NCBI GenBank assembly: GCA_036873755.1
Contig: JAVTVY010017232.1
Span: 1-64,000, forward strand
DNA from: Hanleya hanleyi
Taxonomy: Eukaryota; Mollusca; Polyplacophora; Lepidopleurida; Hanleyidae
Length of the DNA: 64,000 bases
Direction of reading: 5' to 3'
Below the pieces are notes generated by a model. The model made no database searches, was not told the origin of the DNA, and saw only the letters and a program-made list of their open reading frames with translations. Positions within the stretch are counted from its first letter, which is position 1; every line of letters begins with the position of its first letter. Of this stretch, positions 9,359 to 22,429 are shown one piece after another. Both the position numbers and the translations under genes were made by a program.

Positions 9359-12300
9359 GGTGGAGAACAATGTCCTAGCTGGGTAAGAAGATGAGAACCG
9401 GACACTCTTAGTCACCTGACATTCTAAGCATTGCTGTATTTTGTACATCGTCATAATTTGCAGGCATCTATGAAAGCATTATTAAGTCGATAAGTGACAT
9501 ATATGATAGCAATGCAGCACAGTAACAGACATTAAATGGCACTCAATGCGTACATGTTTATTGCAATAGTAGCATAAATATGTCAGACGAAAACATGCCC
9601 ATGTTATCCCCGAACACTGTAAAGCGTGAAATTGGAAAATGTATATCATCCCCAGCGTCGTTTCACTTCATCTATTTGTCATAGAATGCTGAGCGCAAAA
9701 ATTTTTGTCATCCCACATAAATTATCTCTTCGATCAGAAAGCAAGGGTAACAGATTGGTAGTGAATTTTTGGACTTATATAAATAGTTGTTATTTTGAAC
9801 AAAAACTCAGAGGAGGTGGAATAACATTAAACTGTCATGACCGGACAAAGGGCAAACTGGCCTGGAGCTGTTTGTGCTGACCGGTGACGTGGGGGTACAG
9901 GTACACCTCCCGACCCCATTACAATCACACAGTTTATACAAGTGATTTACTTGTTATTATTGTATTACATTAAGGCAGATTAGCGCAGGTACTCTTATCA
10001 GCGTTGTAACATTTTCTGGGCGCTTTCTTCTACTTCTCCCCTGAGGGTGAAACGCTATAGGGCTGTCTTTACAAAACGAGATGACTGGTATGTGAAAGAC
10101 CATCCTCGGTTTGTTATGACAGTCTGCCTACAGAAGTCCATAGCCCGCCCAGGTCGAATATTCCATTATGAACCGAGTTGGCACGCTACAATCTCTTCTA
10201 CCACGATGTTGTTTTATATTGTTGTCCAAAATACGAATCGGAGAATCGGGGATGAATGCTATGAAAGACAGACAGCAATAAAAGCACTTCTCGACTACAG
10301 GTGTTTCCTCAATCTAATCTCATTTCTGCGCCTGCTTAATCTTCTCACTTTCTGAAAAGGTTGTTTTCACCCAACAGTAAAGGTATCATGCTTCACGCAC
10401 TCAGCTTTTATAATATGTCAGATAGATGTCAACTTAGATTTGTTAGAAGGGGAATATATACCATGGCTCTGTGCATATCGTCAAAACTTCAGAAATCTAC
10501 CATGTGCCTACATTTTGTTGGATTTTGTATTCCATACAAAGGGGAAAGGTTTTCTTCAGGTGCCTAATCAAACGAACATTTTCTTCTTTACATAATACAG
10601 TCTATGTATGCTAGACACCACTTGAGCACAATTTGCAAGATTTATAGATCGGAACCTGCATTTTTGCCAGGGCTCTTCTGTAATGCACTGCAGGTGGCAT
10701 TCTTTTGTGATGGTTGGAACGTCAAATCTATTAACTTGATAATGCGAAAGTACTTTTTGCAATGCAGTACTGATCTACGTATAAGTCTTAATAAATAAGG
10801 AATAAGGAATAAACACTTATAGTTTACACAGATATAAGTATTCAGAGAATAAGGTAAATGAGCATGATATCGATTATATTAACTGAAGGTAAAACAAGAT
10901 TCACCCTCATTGCCATATCAACTTGAAATAAGAGCCTAATTGACATTACGGGCTACGTCATTAAAAAAATCTACCCGTCTTCATCGTTTCAATGAGTTGT
11001 TGGTGCCTAATGAAATTGACGGTGATCTCAGCCTTGACTTTAGCTTCTCACTAAAGTTAATGCATCCATTCACAGAAATAAGATTTCAATGATTTTCTGA
11101 TGTCTGGTATCAAGTGACCTTTTTCGTTTGAAATATGCGTGAGGCATTCCGAAAGTTTGATAAATCCTTGAACTGGAGAAATAGCACAGACACTAATAGC
11201 ACAGACACTAATAGCACAGACACTATTTTCAATAATTTTCTCGACCACAGTGACCTTGACCGATACCTTTACTTTTGGAACGCAGCATAGCTATCAATTT
11301 TGTGTGGCCTCATCGCTATCCTGACGATATTGGAGAGAAATCGGCCAAGGTATAGCTGATGTAGTCCCAAAATACTTCGGTTTTGTTTTGTGACACATAG
11401 TCTTTCCCTCGTATATCCATTGATAAAAATGCAATTTTGAAAATTCTTTTGCGAAGGCTGAATATTGATTGTCCGATATTTCGCCTATGCAGTGACCTTG
11501 ACCTCAATTTTGGTGAGCGGCCTAGCTATTAATTTGGGCTAGCCCCATAGCTATCCTGACGAAATTGGAGAGAAGTCGGTCAATTTGTTAAAAAGAAGAA
11601 GAGAATGTGCATTCCATAGGGGTGCATTCCTAGGCTTCGCCAGCTATATCTAACGTAGTCCAAAAATACAATAAATTCGTTAAACTTCTTCATTCGTGTA
11701 ATTCCATAAATGGTCAAGTGGTGCCCTGCGATGAGCACAATGCAGCAGCACGATGACGGAGTTTTGGAGTTTTCTATAAACTATCACTTGTAGTTAAATA
11801 TGTTTGTACCCCTGGAGAAATTGTGGTTCCCACGTGCCGACGCGGCTGCTATCCATCGGTGCCCATAACAAATTCAGAAACGTTTGTCGGTATTACCGGT
11901 GAATATGGTTAAATATACAGGATCCGATTTCTAGGTGAACGCAACAGCACTTTGGAAAACCACCTACAAAATAATACTATTAAAGAGATAAAATTGCCCC
12001 GAAGAGAAATTTTATCAAATCAGTTTTCAACAAATAGTGAATAGTAACAAGGAACGTGTCTTACGAGAAAGTCCATATAAATGTATCCCCATAGCGTTAG
12101 TCTGTGTACTTTCATAGAGAATACCTTGATATACAAAGGCGACTATAGGCTGAATCACGCGAAAACACCTCATTGGAAAGCTCTCTCTCTCGAGACACAT
12201 ACATGTAGCTATCTTGAATTTTCAAACGGTCGACCTTGAAACAGAAAATGTCCAGGTTATATAATAGCAGAGGTAACTGGATACCAGCCCCTTCAACTAT

Positions 12301-12944
12301 AAAATGGAGACACCAAAAGCTGGTCCTATGTTTAAACCATCTGAATGCAATTTAAACGGCGGTAGAATTACCGAGAAATGCATAAAAATAATTACTGTAT
12401 CGTTATGGGAATATAATAATATATGACGCCTGTATATCGCAGTGATTCCGTGAAATAAACGAGGAGTTGCCTTATGGATTTAAAAAATAAAGTACATTAT
12501 TTGGAATCCTCTCTTGGAAATGTTATTGCTTGGAGTAGCAGTAGATATGAACATTGATGGGTTATAATATTGGTTCATTGGGAAGCAGGGTTAATTCAAT
12601 GTCAGGATTAAACATTAGTCCCCAAATTCTGCTAACGACCTATGTTTTGGTACAAGTACACAGCTTTGTTTCACAGAGAAAATATGTGAAATGGTATGGT
12701 ACCATCTATGCCTGCATAGAGGGCATTTTCTCGCTATACCGGATCTATTAGTATATTGTATGGGCTGCAAAATGATTCTAGATTGCCAAATGAATTCTCG
12801 TTATAGTGGTCCAACAGCTGGTAAACACTTATTGAGTTATTCAGTGGTTGGGAAATTAATGGTTTGGAATCATTCAAATAATTATCGATGGACTCTTCAG
12901 TAAACAGTTAGCAGAGCTGCAGAATATATTATATAAATAATGTT
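9359..12944. other. R-spondin intron sequence without recognised features
   Basis: Mostly unique AT-rich DNA. A 15-bp triplet repeat ('agcacagacactaat') lies at 11187-11226. Short frames of 60-100 codons on both strands show no family signature and no coherent splice context. Confidence 0.5.
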
Positions 12945-13215
12945 AATGGCCACTCCACGGCCACTATGTTGGTGAATGGCCACTCCACGGCCACTATGTT
13001 GGTGAATGGCCACTCCACGGCCACTATGTTGGTGAATGGCCACTCCACGGCCACTATGTTGGTGAACGGCCACTCCACGGCCACTATGTTGGTGAATGGC
13101 CACTCCACGGCCACTATGTTGGTGAATGGCCACTCCACGGCCACTATGTTGGTGAATGGCCACTCCACGGCCACTATGTTGGTGAATGGCCACTCCACGG
13201 CCACTATGTTGGAAG
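12945..13215 (+). repeat. 30-bp minisatellite, 9 nearly identical units
   Basis: The unit is 'gaatggccactccacggcca' followed by 'ctatgttggt'. Only one or two base changes are visible over all copies (for example 'gaacggcc' near 13065). All frames are open on both strands, which explains the repetitive apparent proteins. Confidence 0.96.
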
Positions 13216-15479
13216 TCGTTGAATCATTTCCACAGTGTACTTCTATATGGACCATGCTAATGATGACAGCAGGAAATAGTCATATACGTATCCCCGAGTT
13301 CACTTTTATGAAAAATATGAACGCCCACTTCACATAAATAGGCAAGAAGAATACCACTGGGCATTTATTTCAATTTCAACGGCCATGGTTTTACATCTAT
13401 CAACCAAGTTGATATTTGCACATGGGGTCAGTTTGGATCTACTATTTGTTCTTGTGGATAGCGGTGATGCATTAGCAAAAAATTCTCATGAATAATTAAA
13501 TAGCCATAATAAATAACAATACCGAATATATATCTGAAAAGAAGGGGAGCGGAAAAGGCCTTCTCACATCGTTGAAGGGACTATCGCGAGCGGGATCATA
13601 ATGTATGTTATCAACCTTGTGAAAAGCATATTGAAAAGTAAAACATAATGTAATTTGTTGTATGAGGCCACAGTGTCACAGTGATGTCATAGTGATGTCA
13701 TGGTGATGTCATAGGTGTAATCCAAGACAACTGAATATCATTCTTCTCCAGTATCTCACTTCTAATACAAAATATGGTCAGTCCTTATATTATACGGCCC
13801 ATTTGAAATCAACTGCTATGGTGATAAATACCTGTAACTATGGGCTGTAAGGTTTTAATTTATCAGACAGTGATTCATTAAATCACGAATGAAGATTTCA
13901 GAGAAGGTCTGTTTCCAATAGTCCTTTTGAATATGATCAATATTGCCCCCACCCCTCTCCCCCCCCTCCCCTCGGGAAATGAAGCCATATAATCATATTG
14001 TTGCTATGGCGACTGATTTTCCGATTACTTACATACAAATGATAGTTACTTTCAAGGATGGATGCATAATTGTCAAAACTATCTGTTTTAAATAAAAAAA
14101 CAAAAACATTTCACTAAGTAAGTTGAGATATTGACAAGTACAGGATGAGAGATATATTTTTCTCGTTATATGCAGATGAGGTTTTGTGAAATATTAGAGG
14201 AAAAATTTATCAGCAGAACTGAAACTTTGGTTTGCCATAGGACGCTTGTAATATCTCGGCAGCCGTTCACCAAACAAACATCATGTTTTCAGAATTGTAT
14301 GGGAATCTGGTGTACACAAATCGATCGCTTTTTGGTCCCTTTAATCATTTCTTAAATCAACATCAACACAAAATCGTTTTGATTTCAACACCAATTCGCG
14401 TTGATTATAACACAAGTTAGTTTCAACGCAATAATGGTGATAGAATGTATTCAACACAGTTATTCCGCAATGTGGCTATATCTGGCTAATATTAGTGATT
14501 TTTTTTACTTCTTACAATGGTTCATGGGTTCCACAGATAAGTATTATTTGGTCTGCTTACTTGTGGAATTACCTAAGAATTATTTAGTCTGCTTACTTGT
14601 TGATTTACCCTGAAATTAATGGATTTATAATAATTCTATCACCATAAAATTGATAGGTTTTGTAGATGATGTTGATAGTTTATCAGCGATTTTATTTAAA
14701 AAATCGAGTAGACTACACATATCTGACTTGCTTCCGTACCAGGTATGCGGTTACATCAATCTTAATGACCCTTTCACATGTCGAAGTAACTATTTCCAGC
14801 TATTAACTGTATTAAAGAGCAATTCCAGAAGAACTCACGAATAGAACTGTATAAACATCTGTACAATCATAGACTTGGAATATCTCTTAACTAACGCATT
14901 GGTATTTGGAGGTGAGTTCTGGTAGTTGTGTTTGAACCATGCACTTGTAATCCCTTATTACGCGATGAGCTTGGAGCTGGTATATTTCACCTCTAACATG
15001 CTTCATATAAGCTTACGAACTGTTTCCGAATCAACACACTGGGTTTACTGGTTGCACCGTCTGACGACCTTTGGTAAGTATGCAACACCCAGAGTTAACT
15101 TCTCCCAAAGGACGACAGCCGCTCGTGGAACTTTTCTGAATGTCACTAAATATAGCCATCCCGAGACATAACACATATGTAAGTGGCCGAGACCGTACGC
15201 ATTTTATTGAGGAAACAGAAATATACTTGTTCATTTGTACTTGGTTAAACTCTCCAGTACGGAAAGAGCATACAGTAAAAAATAATGATATATAAAAATA
15301 TAAGTATGTGTGATAAAACTTATCAACGATAAATGTGCATATATATTGATTTGATATTACGTTCGAACTATTTGTGCAGTAATTTGGATTCACTTTGAAG
15401 TCATTTTTGTACTCTTGTGTACTATAGTATAGCATGGGTAATAAATACTACAGTTTACTACAGCATATAGTAACCAATA
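13216..15479. other. R-spondin intron without recognised features
   Basis: Contains a C-rich low-complexity tract near 13948-13972 and a short 'gtgatgtcat' repetition near 13680-13712. No gene, exon or mobile element could be supported. Confidence 0.5.
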
Positions 15480-17620
15480 ATATAGCGAGCCGGGAAGAAT
15501 GATTCTGAAGGCCGTCCAGAAGATAGTCTTGACTGCATTGAAACAGTACGTTATTGATTGGTCTAAGCGAGAAAATGTTGAACCTACACTCCTCGCTGAA
15601 TGACTGAACCTCACCAAGAGCAAGATCGTTGAAACAATCTGCCATTTTGACAGAAGTATACCTTCTCCAAGCAAAACAAGTACTGAAAAACCTCAATTCG
15701 CAAGAAGTTGTAACAAATCTCGAGATTCGCCATAGTCCCAGCAGACAAAGCTCCAAATAATATAACTTGATTTATATATGAATACTACTATTACCAGGTG
15801 CTAGTTAAGGAATTGATTACCATCATCGAATACGTCAACTTACTCCCAAACTTGTTTTCCAACCACTCATAACGATACACCGAAAGTGTACTGGACCCCC
15901 AAAATGCATTAATCACCATACAAAGCTAGATTCATAGCTGGTTCTAGAAGCTGCACCAACAAGCTTCTTTCAAGCCTGGGCCCTTCACGAGGTGAAAACA
16001 CTGCGCGAAAGGTATTGCGCCACTATTTCTAAAAAATCTGGCGTTAAATGTAAGTGGGTATTGGAAAAACTCAAAATGTCTTACGGAAGAACTTTATGCT
16101 GAAGGTCACATACCGTACAGGATTTCTCGACTCTCTATACTACAATCCCTCTTACTGACCGTCTAAGTTCATTAATAGTATCTGTGTTCATGAAATATAT
16201 TAATGTAAGAAGCCATAATACTACAAGCGTCTAGTCCGTCATTCATAATTCAGCCGTCGTCCATTAAAGAATATCCGCGTCCATAATCCAAAGACCTATT
16301 CCATATCCATATAACAGTATTAGCACCAAATTCAAAAAGACAATCATAGTATACATAAACATAGGCTAGTTTCCTGCAAAAGAGAAGCGATCAACAGTTT
16401 TCAATGATGCCGACAAGACATCATGATGTTCCAAAAATATAAAATCCGTATCGCTGATCAGTATTCTTAATCCATAATAATCGTTGTAAAGTCGTTATCT
16501 AAAGAATGATGTATCTCAGTCACGCTTTGATTGTGACTGTTCATATGAGCACCATGAGGATCTTGAAGTACATGGGTTCATACGGCCCCTAGCCCCGGGT
16601 TAAGCGGAATTAGACACAAGTTACGAAACGTAACGCCATAGATCTTGCATTCTTCAGCTCTACTCCATACAACGGATATCATTCAGGGATGTTTCTTTGT
16701 TTATAGAGTTGCTAGAATTTCTCATTAAAAATAACTATGTGATATATAGGTATTCCGATGGGTGCTAATTGTGCACCCTTGTTGGCTGACTTATATCTGT
16801 TCTCTTATGAATATGACTACATGCAGGCGCTTTCAAAAAACGATCAATTCAAAGCCCGTTCCCTCTCATTCACCAAACGCTATATAGACGCTGTAGATAA
16901 TCGCCATATAAATGACAAAGTGAAGGATATATATCAACCTTCACTGGATTTGAAGGAAATTACAGATAGTCCTAACGGTACATCATATTTAGACCTATAT
17001 CTTTACAAAAATGAAGCGGGCCTTCTCTCTCGTCAACTTTACGACAAAAGAGATGATTACAATTTCGACATCGTAAACTATCTCTTTCTGGACAGCAATA
17101 TTCCAGTGGGATCTGCGTATGGCGTATACATATCTCGTCGTGTAGTATTTGTTAGATGCTGTGTTAAATGTGACGATTTTATTCAACTTCACAAAACGTT
17201 ATTACAAAAACTTACGAGCGTAGCGTGCAAGATCAATGGCGTTACGTTTCGTAACTTGTGCCTAATTCCGCTCAACCCGGGGCTAGGGGACGTATGAACC
17301 CATACACTTCCAGATCCTCATAGTGTTCATATGAGCAGTTACAATCAAATCGTGAATGAGACACATCATTCCCTAGATAACGACTTTACAACCAAAATCA
17401 TGAGGATGAAGATTACTGATCATCGATACGGATTTGATATATTTTTAAACATGGTTGAAAATTGTTGATCGCTTGTCTCTTGCAGGAAAATTACCTATGT
17501 TTATGTAGACTATGATTTGTTTTAATTTGTTGCTAATGCTGTTGTATGAATTAGGTCTATGGACGCGGAAATTCTTTAATGGACGATAGCTGAATAGTGC
17601 ATGATGGACTAGACGCTTGA
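15480..17620 (+). pseudogene. Penelope-type retroelement copy, split by another copy
   Basis: This is a plus-strand copy of family A. From left to right it carries the pre-RT region (D-W-S-K-R-E-like, near 15560), the P-A-D-K-A-P-N-N segment (about 15745) and the P-K-M-H-x-S-P-Y-K-A-R-F-I-A-G segment (about 15900). After the insertion it carries M-G-A-N-C-A-P-L-L-A-D-L-Y (16758). A frame of 179 codons runs 16758-17297. Motif C reads Y-I-D-A-V-D-N where the better copy has Y-I-D-D-L-L-A-V-D-N, so a 9-base in-frame deletion has removed the second catalytic Asp. The tail ends at 'gactagacgcttg'. A reverse-oriented tail (16219-16649) interrupts it between 'agccata' and 'ttcttcagctc'. Several further stops make it inactive. 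Confidence 0.75.
16219..16649 (-). mobile_element. 5'-truncated family-A tail inserted in the copy above
   Basis: It runs from 'tacaagcgtctagtccgtca' (the inverted 3' terminus) to 'cgccatagatcttgca'. It holds only the non-RT tail. The host sequence, read against the copy at 60871-63360, should run 'agccataaagcattcttt'. Host sequence is found on both sides, so this is a nested insertion of opposite orientation and younger than its host. Confidence 0.8.
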
Positions 17621-17639
17621 ATTTCGCATAACGACCACA

Positions 17640-17770
17640 TTCCCTATAAATTACGAAGCCTCAGATGGTCTGGTTGTGATGTAACATATGCTGGAAAAAC
17701 AGAAAGGCGTTTATTCGAAATATGCCAAGAGCATCCTAGTGGCAAACTAGCCCGAAAACATCGGCTAAGG
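17640..17770 (+). pseudogene. GIY-YIG endonuclease fragment
   Basis: The plus strand reads C-D-V-T-Y-A-G-K-T-E-R-R-L-F-E-I-C-Q-E-H-P, then S-G-K-L-A-R-K-H. Y-x-G-K-T-x-R-R-L-x-x-R-x-x-E-H is the typical core of GIY-YIG endonucleases carried by Penelope-like elements. It starts right after the 3' terminus of the copy at 15480-17620. It may therefore be the beginning of another copy in a head-to-tail arrangement, or a displaced C-terminal domain. No continuation follows. Confidence 0.55.
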
Positions 17771-18591
17771 AGTCTATTTTTTTTTGGTTGCTGTTGCTGA
17801 CCCCTTAGCCCGAATCATTTATACAGACCGAAAAGGAAAAAAATAAATAAGACGTCAGTCGCTCGTGATCTTTAACTGCACACGGCGTGGGCAATTGAGA
17901 CAGAGGCACAAAAAGCATTTTATCGAATAAATAATATGATTTGGCATCTCCAGCACTATGACAACCACCTAATGACTCCTTTAATTAGACGGAATCTGCC
18001 ATCAAACACGGATTTTGTCAACAAAACCGTTGTGTTTCTGTCTCCATACTTTACAGGGACATGCGCAGAATGGGGTTGACCTTTTGACTCACGTCATCAA
18101 GAAATGAATCTATGTTGGTTTTAAACCAATAGCGACGTGTGTTTATTCACGTGATCAGAAAGGTCACGAGATCAAAATAGCGAAGGTCATATTCTCACAA
18201 GATGTCAGAAAGGCGCGAAAACGTTAAAATCAATGGAGGTTTTTTCTCACACATTTGATCACATTTTGTCAGCATCAAAACAGTCGTGATAGATGGTACA
18301 TGGACAAAGAAGCTCAGGTCGGTCAAACTGTATCAAATCGGCATATTTTTTCTCTCCCGTTTCGTTATTTTCGTCAGCGAAAAGCCGCTTTTCGCGACAT
18401 AAATTTTTATCGCTAAAATTTAACCCACCCTCGATCTGGGCTGTGATAAGAATGCCACGCCCCCTTACCTATATTCACCTATCACAGCCAGAGTTTCTGG
18501 GTTAGTGGCAAACGTGAACTGGCACTGTATGTTATGGCTAACCTGCATACCATCTAATGTAGTCTGTTAAATATTCAAATCCATGGCTCAT
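17771..18591. other. No recognised feature
   Basis: Intron DNA with no repeat or coding signal I can name. Confidence 0.45.
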
Positions 18592-19350
18592 TACACAGAT
18601 ACTATTAATGAACTTATACGGTCAATAAGGTCCTGATGAGGGATTGTAGTATAAAGAGTCGAGAAATCCCATGTGGATACATGTCTGACCTTTAGCATCA
18701 AGTTCTTCCGTAAGACATTTTGAGTTTTCCAATATCCACATACATTCAACGCCAGAGTTCTTAGAAATAGTGGCGCAATACCTTTCCCAAAATGCTTTTA
18801 CCTCATGAAGGGCCCTCGTCAATAGGGTTGAAAGAAGCTTGGTGGCGCAGCTTATAGAACCAGCTACGAATCTAGCTTTGTATGGTGATTTATGCATTTT
18901 GGGAGTCCAGTATATTTTTGGTATGTCGTTATGATTGGTTGGAAGACAAATACCTCTTTCGCTGAGAAACTTTTTGTGATTGTTAAATAAATCTTCCAGA
19001 GTAAATGCAGTTTGGGAGTAAGTAGACGTATTTGATGAAGATATGTCTACACTCAATTGTTTAACCAGCACCTGGTAATAGTAAGATTTACATATTAATA
19101 TTATATTATTCGGAGCTTTGTCTGCTGGGACTCCCAGTACTTGTTTTGCTTGGGGAAGAGTACTTCTGTCAATATGGCGGATTGTTTCAACTACCTTGCT
19201 CTTGGCTCTTGCTCTCGGCCTTATTCTTCTTGGCTCTCTATATTTAGGTCCTTTCATCAGGAGTAATTTCAGATCCTTATCACTCACCACATCAAGGTCA
19301 CCAGTCACAATATGTTTGCATGGTGTATAGATAAAGTTCACAATTCACAA
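18592..19350 (-). pseudogene. Penelope-type RT fragment, open reading frame with internal deletions
   Basis: A 239-codon open frame (19341-18622) reads, in order, F-I-Y-T-P-C-K-H-I-V-T-G-D-L-D-V, then K-Y-R-E-P-R-R-I, then V-P-A-D-K-A-P-N-N-I-I, then P-K-M-H-K-S-P-Y-K-A-R-F-V-A-G, and ends soon after D-F-L-D-S-L-Y-Y. Against the copy at 60871-63360, two blocks are missing in frame. One lies between the E-P-R-R-I and K-S-K-V-V-E-T segments; the other lies just before the P-A-D-K-A segment. The frame remains open across both. It lacks motifs B and C, so it cannot be an active RT. Confidence 0.7.
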
Positions 19351-19399
19351 TCACAAACCAAATTTGACATTTTGACATTTGACAGGCATTCTCAATCTA

Positions 19400-21915
19400 T
19401 TGCCCGGAAACCAAATTTTAAATGTCGCCACCTGGAGATGCAAGTGGGCGAAACGCAATCTCAAGAATCATCTCATAGCATGGTACATGTATTAGCTTAT
19501 AGTATTGGACCCTTCTATGGAGGGCCAATGATCGGCTGATGCAGCAACAACAACATTTTCCCAGTTAGACGGCAGATTTTGAAATCGAAAACGAGACCGC
19601 GCTATGTTATCAGTCAACTGAGACAGTCACGTGGTTGTGTATGAAGATTGGGGTGGCTCCTATAAATAGTGATCCAATGAAAATGTTCATATTAGTTTAA
19701 AATGGCGGGGTCGAATGACCAATCACTGAAGTGGAGACAGCTGGAACAGTACGGTGACACTGTCCGTTAATATCCCGATTTAACAGAGAGTTCTACAGTC
19801 TAGGTACATGTATCAGCATACGAACTTTGGAAAGAATCTGAAGAGGGGTCTTCAAGTTATTGCCCGGAAACCAAATTTAGATTTGTAGGCACAAGTGTGC
19901 GAAAGACAATCCCAAGTGACATCTTATAGCATATAAATACCAAATTTGAGAAGAATCCGATGAGCAGTTGTCAAATTACTGCCAGAAACAATTTTCAGAT
20001 TTTGTCCACCAGGTGTCGCCACCAGTATGCAGAAGCAGGCGAAATACAATCCCAGAGGACATATCATGGCGTGGCATCTGCATACCAAATTGGAGAAGAA
20101 TCCGATGAGCGAAATCAAATTTAGATTTTGACACGAGGTGGTGCTACCTGTAGCCGCAAGTGGGCGAAACGCAATCTCAAGCGACATCTTATGCCATGGT
20201 ATTTACCCGGAGACAAATTTGGGATTTTGCCACCAGGTGGCGCCACCTGTAAGTGCAAGTGAGTGAAAGACAATCCTATGCAACATCTCCTGGCATGGTA
20301 CATGCATGCTAAATTTGAGAAGAATGCATGCAGTTCTCAAGTTATTGGCCAAATACAAATTTCAGATTTTGTCATCAGATCGCATCACCTAAGCAGAAGT
20401 GGATAACGCAATCCCAAGCAACATCTCATGGCAAGGTACAATGTATATGCATGCCTAATTTGGGAAGAATTCGATGAGCAGTTCTCAAGTTATTGCCCAG
20501 AAACCAAATTTCGAGTGACATTTCAAAGCGTTTCAAAGTTATCGGTTGCAGCAGAAAAGAACGGAAAGAACCCTAGTGGTGCCACCTTCAGGAAGATCTT
20601 TCTGAAACACAATAGCAATCAACATCTTGTCACAAGGAATGCATATATGCCAAATATTGAACAAACTAGATACAGTCGATCGAATACGATCGAGAAGGCA
20701 TCCTTTTTTGCATCTTTAGTAAAGGAAACATTCATTGTTTGTGAAGAAAGTAAAAACATAAAACTTAGGAAAACATCATTAACATGGCCCCATAAGATAC
20801 CTTGAGGGAAGGTACCAACATACCAAATTTAAAAGAATCAGGTCCAACATGCAGTTACTGTCCGGAAATGCAATTTTACCTTGGCCCACAGGTAGCGCCA
20901 CTTGAAGGCAGATAGGCATACAAAATAATCCCAACCGAGATCTTGAGGCAAGATTCCTTGACATTGGAAATAGAAAATGTTAACTTGGCCTACCGGTGGC
21001 GCCACCTATGATCAGATCGACAAGAAAAACAATCCCAAGCGAAATCTTCAGCTAAGGTACATGTATTCATATACCAAACTTGGAAAAAATTCATTCAAGT
21101 TTTAAGCTAGAGATCATTATTGATTTTGTATAAATTAAAGATGGCCGCCCATCCTTCCCGCCACTCAGAGGAACTGATGTGGTTATTCATTAATGCAAGT
21201 CTCTTCATACGTCGATGCTGCAAACCAAGTTTCATATAGAACACTTAATTGGTATCAGAGATAAACATCATTAAAGATTTTGCATAAATTAAAGATGGTC
21301 GCCAAGATTTCCGCTCAATCAGAGAAACCAGATCTGTCATTCATCGTAAGTCTCTTGATGCATCGATGATGTATACCAAATTTTACATCGAGCACTTCAA
21401 CGGAATCAGAGATACAGATCATTGATGATTTTGCATAAATTAAAGATGGCCACCAAGGTTTTCGGTCAATCAGGTCCCGATTTTAAAGTATCTGGATGTA
21501 TCGATTATGTTTACCAACTTTCATATAAAACAATTGAATGGTAACCGAGATATGTATGATTATCGATTTCGCATAAATTAACAGCTAACAGCTAATCAGA
21601 AAAGCCTGTTTGGTAATTCATTGAAAGTTGCTTGATGTATCGATGATGTATATCAAATTTCGTATTGAACAGTTGGATGGTTTCCGAGATATGGATCATT
21701 ATCCATTTTGCATAAAATTAAAGATGGCTGCCAAGGTTTCCACCCAATCAGGTCCCAATTCAATAGGCTTCTGGTCCTTGACTAGGTAAATAAGCATACC
21801 AAATTTGGAATTCATCAGTGGAACCGTTTTCCGACTGTCTCGCTCACGAATGGACGTACGGACAGAAGGACGTACAAGACGACGACAATACCCCATGGCC
21901 AAAATTGGCCGAGGG
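19400..21915 (-). repeat. Hairpin-headed array A with CTCF-like motifs
   Basis: The element reads from right to left. The head at about 21880-21930 holds the hairpin GGCCAATTTTGGCC and a run rich in GTCC/GTACGTCC. About 150-bp diverged units with 'gcataaattaaagatggc' follow (21120-21725). Next come units around 'ccaccaggtggcgccacct', 'aaatttgagaagaatccgat' and 'gttattgccc' (19380-21080). Units are strongly diverged. No protein is encoded. Confidence 0.7.
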
Positions 21916-22429
21916 ATAAAAACATGGGTCTGTGACTGATAAATTGGGGTTGCAATTCATTGACGGGTGGCAGAATTATACCAATATTGCAGACGGCACC
22001 CTGGGGGTGGAGACATGCTCTCCTTGAGGGTAGTGGTGGTGTGCTGACATGAAAGCCATAGAAAGCTCCCTGTACATGAACAATCACACTGACAACTGCA
22101 TGCCATCATCTGCCAGTTTGAAGACCAGCACGGTTGAATTCAATTCAATTCAGGAAATTGATCATATGCAAAGTGTGCACCCGAACTTGAGGAACTCAGT
22201 TGTAATTAATAGTAAGTTAAATATGTGGACACAAATGGTTCGTGCAGAAGCTTTAGGGTAAATCATATGATGTGGAATGCAATTATTTGATAGCAAAATT
22301 GAAGGAAATGTTGTCCTTCATTTAAGATGACACGAAACTAAAAAACTAAGGGTTCACTACTGCGGGGATTTCCCCGCCAGTTATTTCATATTATACTTCT
22401 GAAATAAAATATGGTTTATGCAAAAGCTT

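Noticed and set aside
12897..13337. Repetitive open frames of about 100 codons on both strands
   Set aside because: All derive from the 30-bp repeat whose length is a multiple of three.
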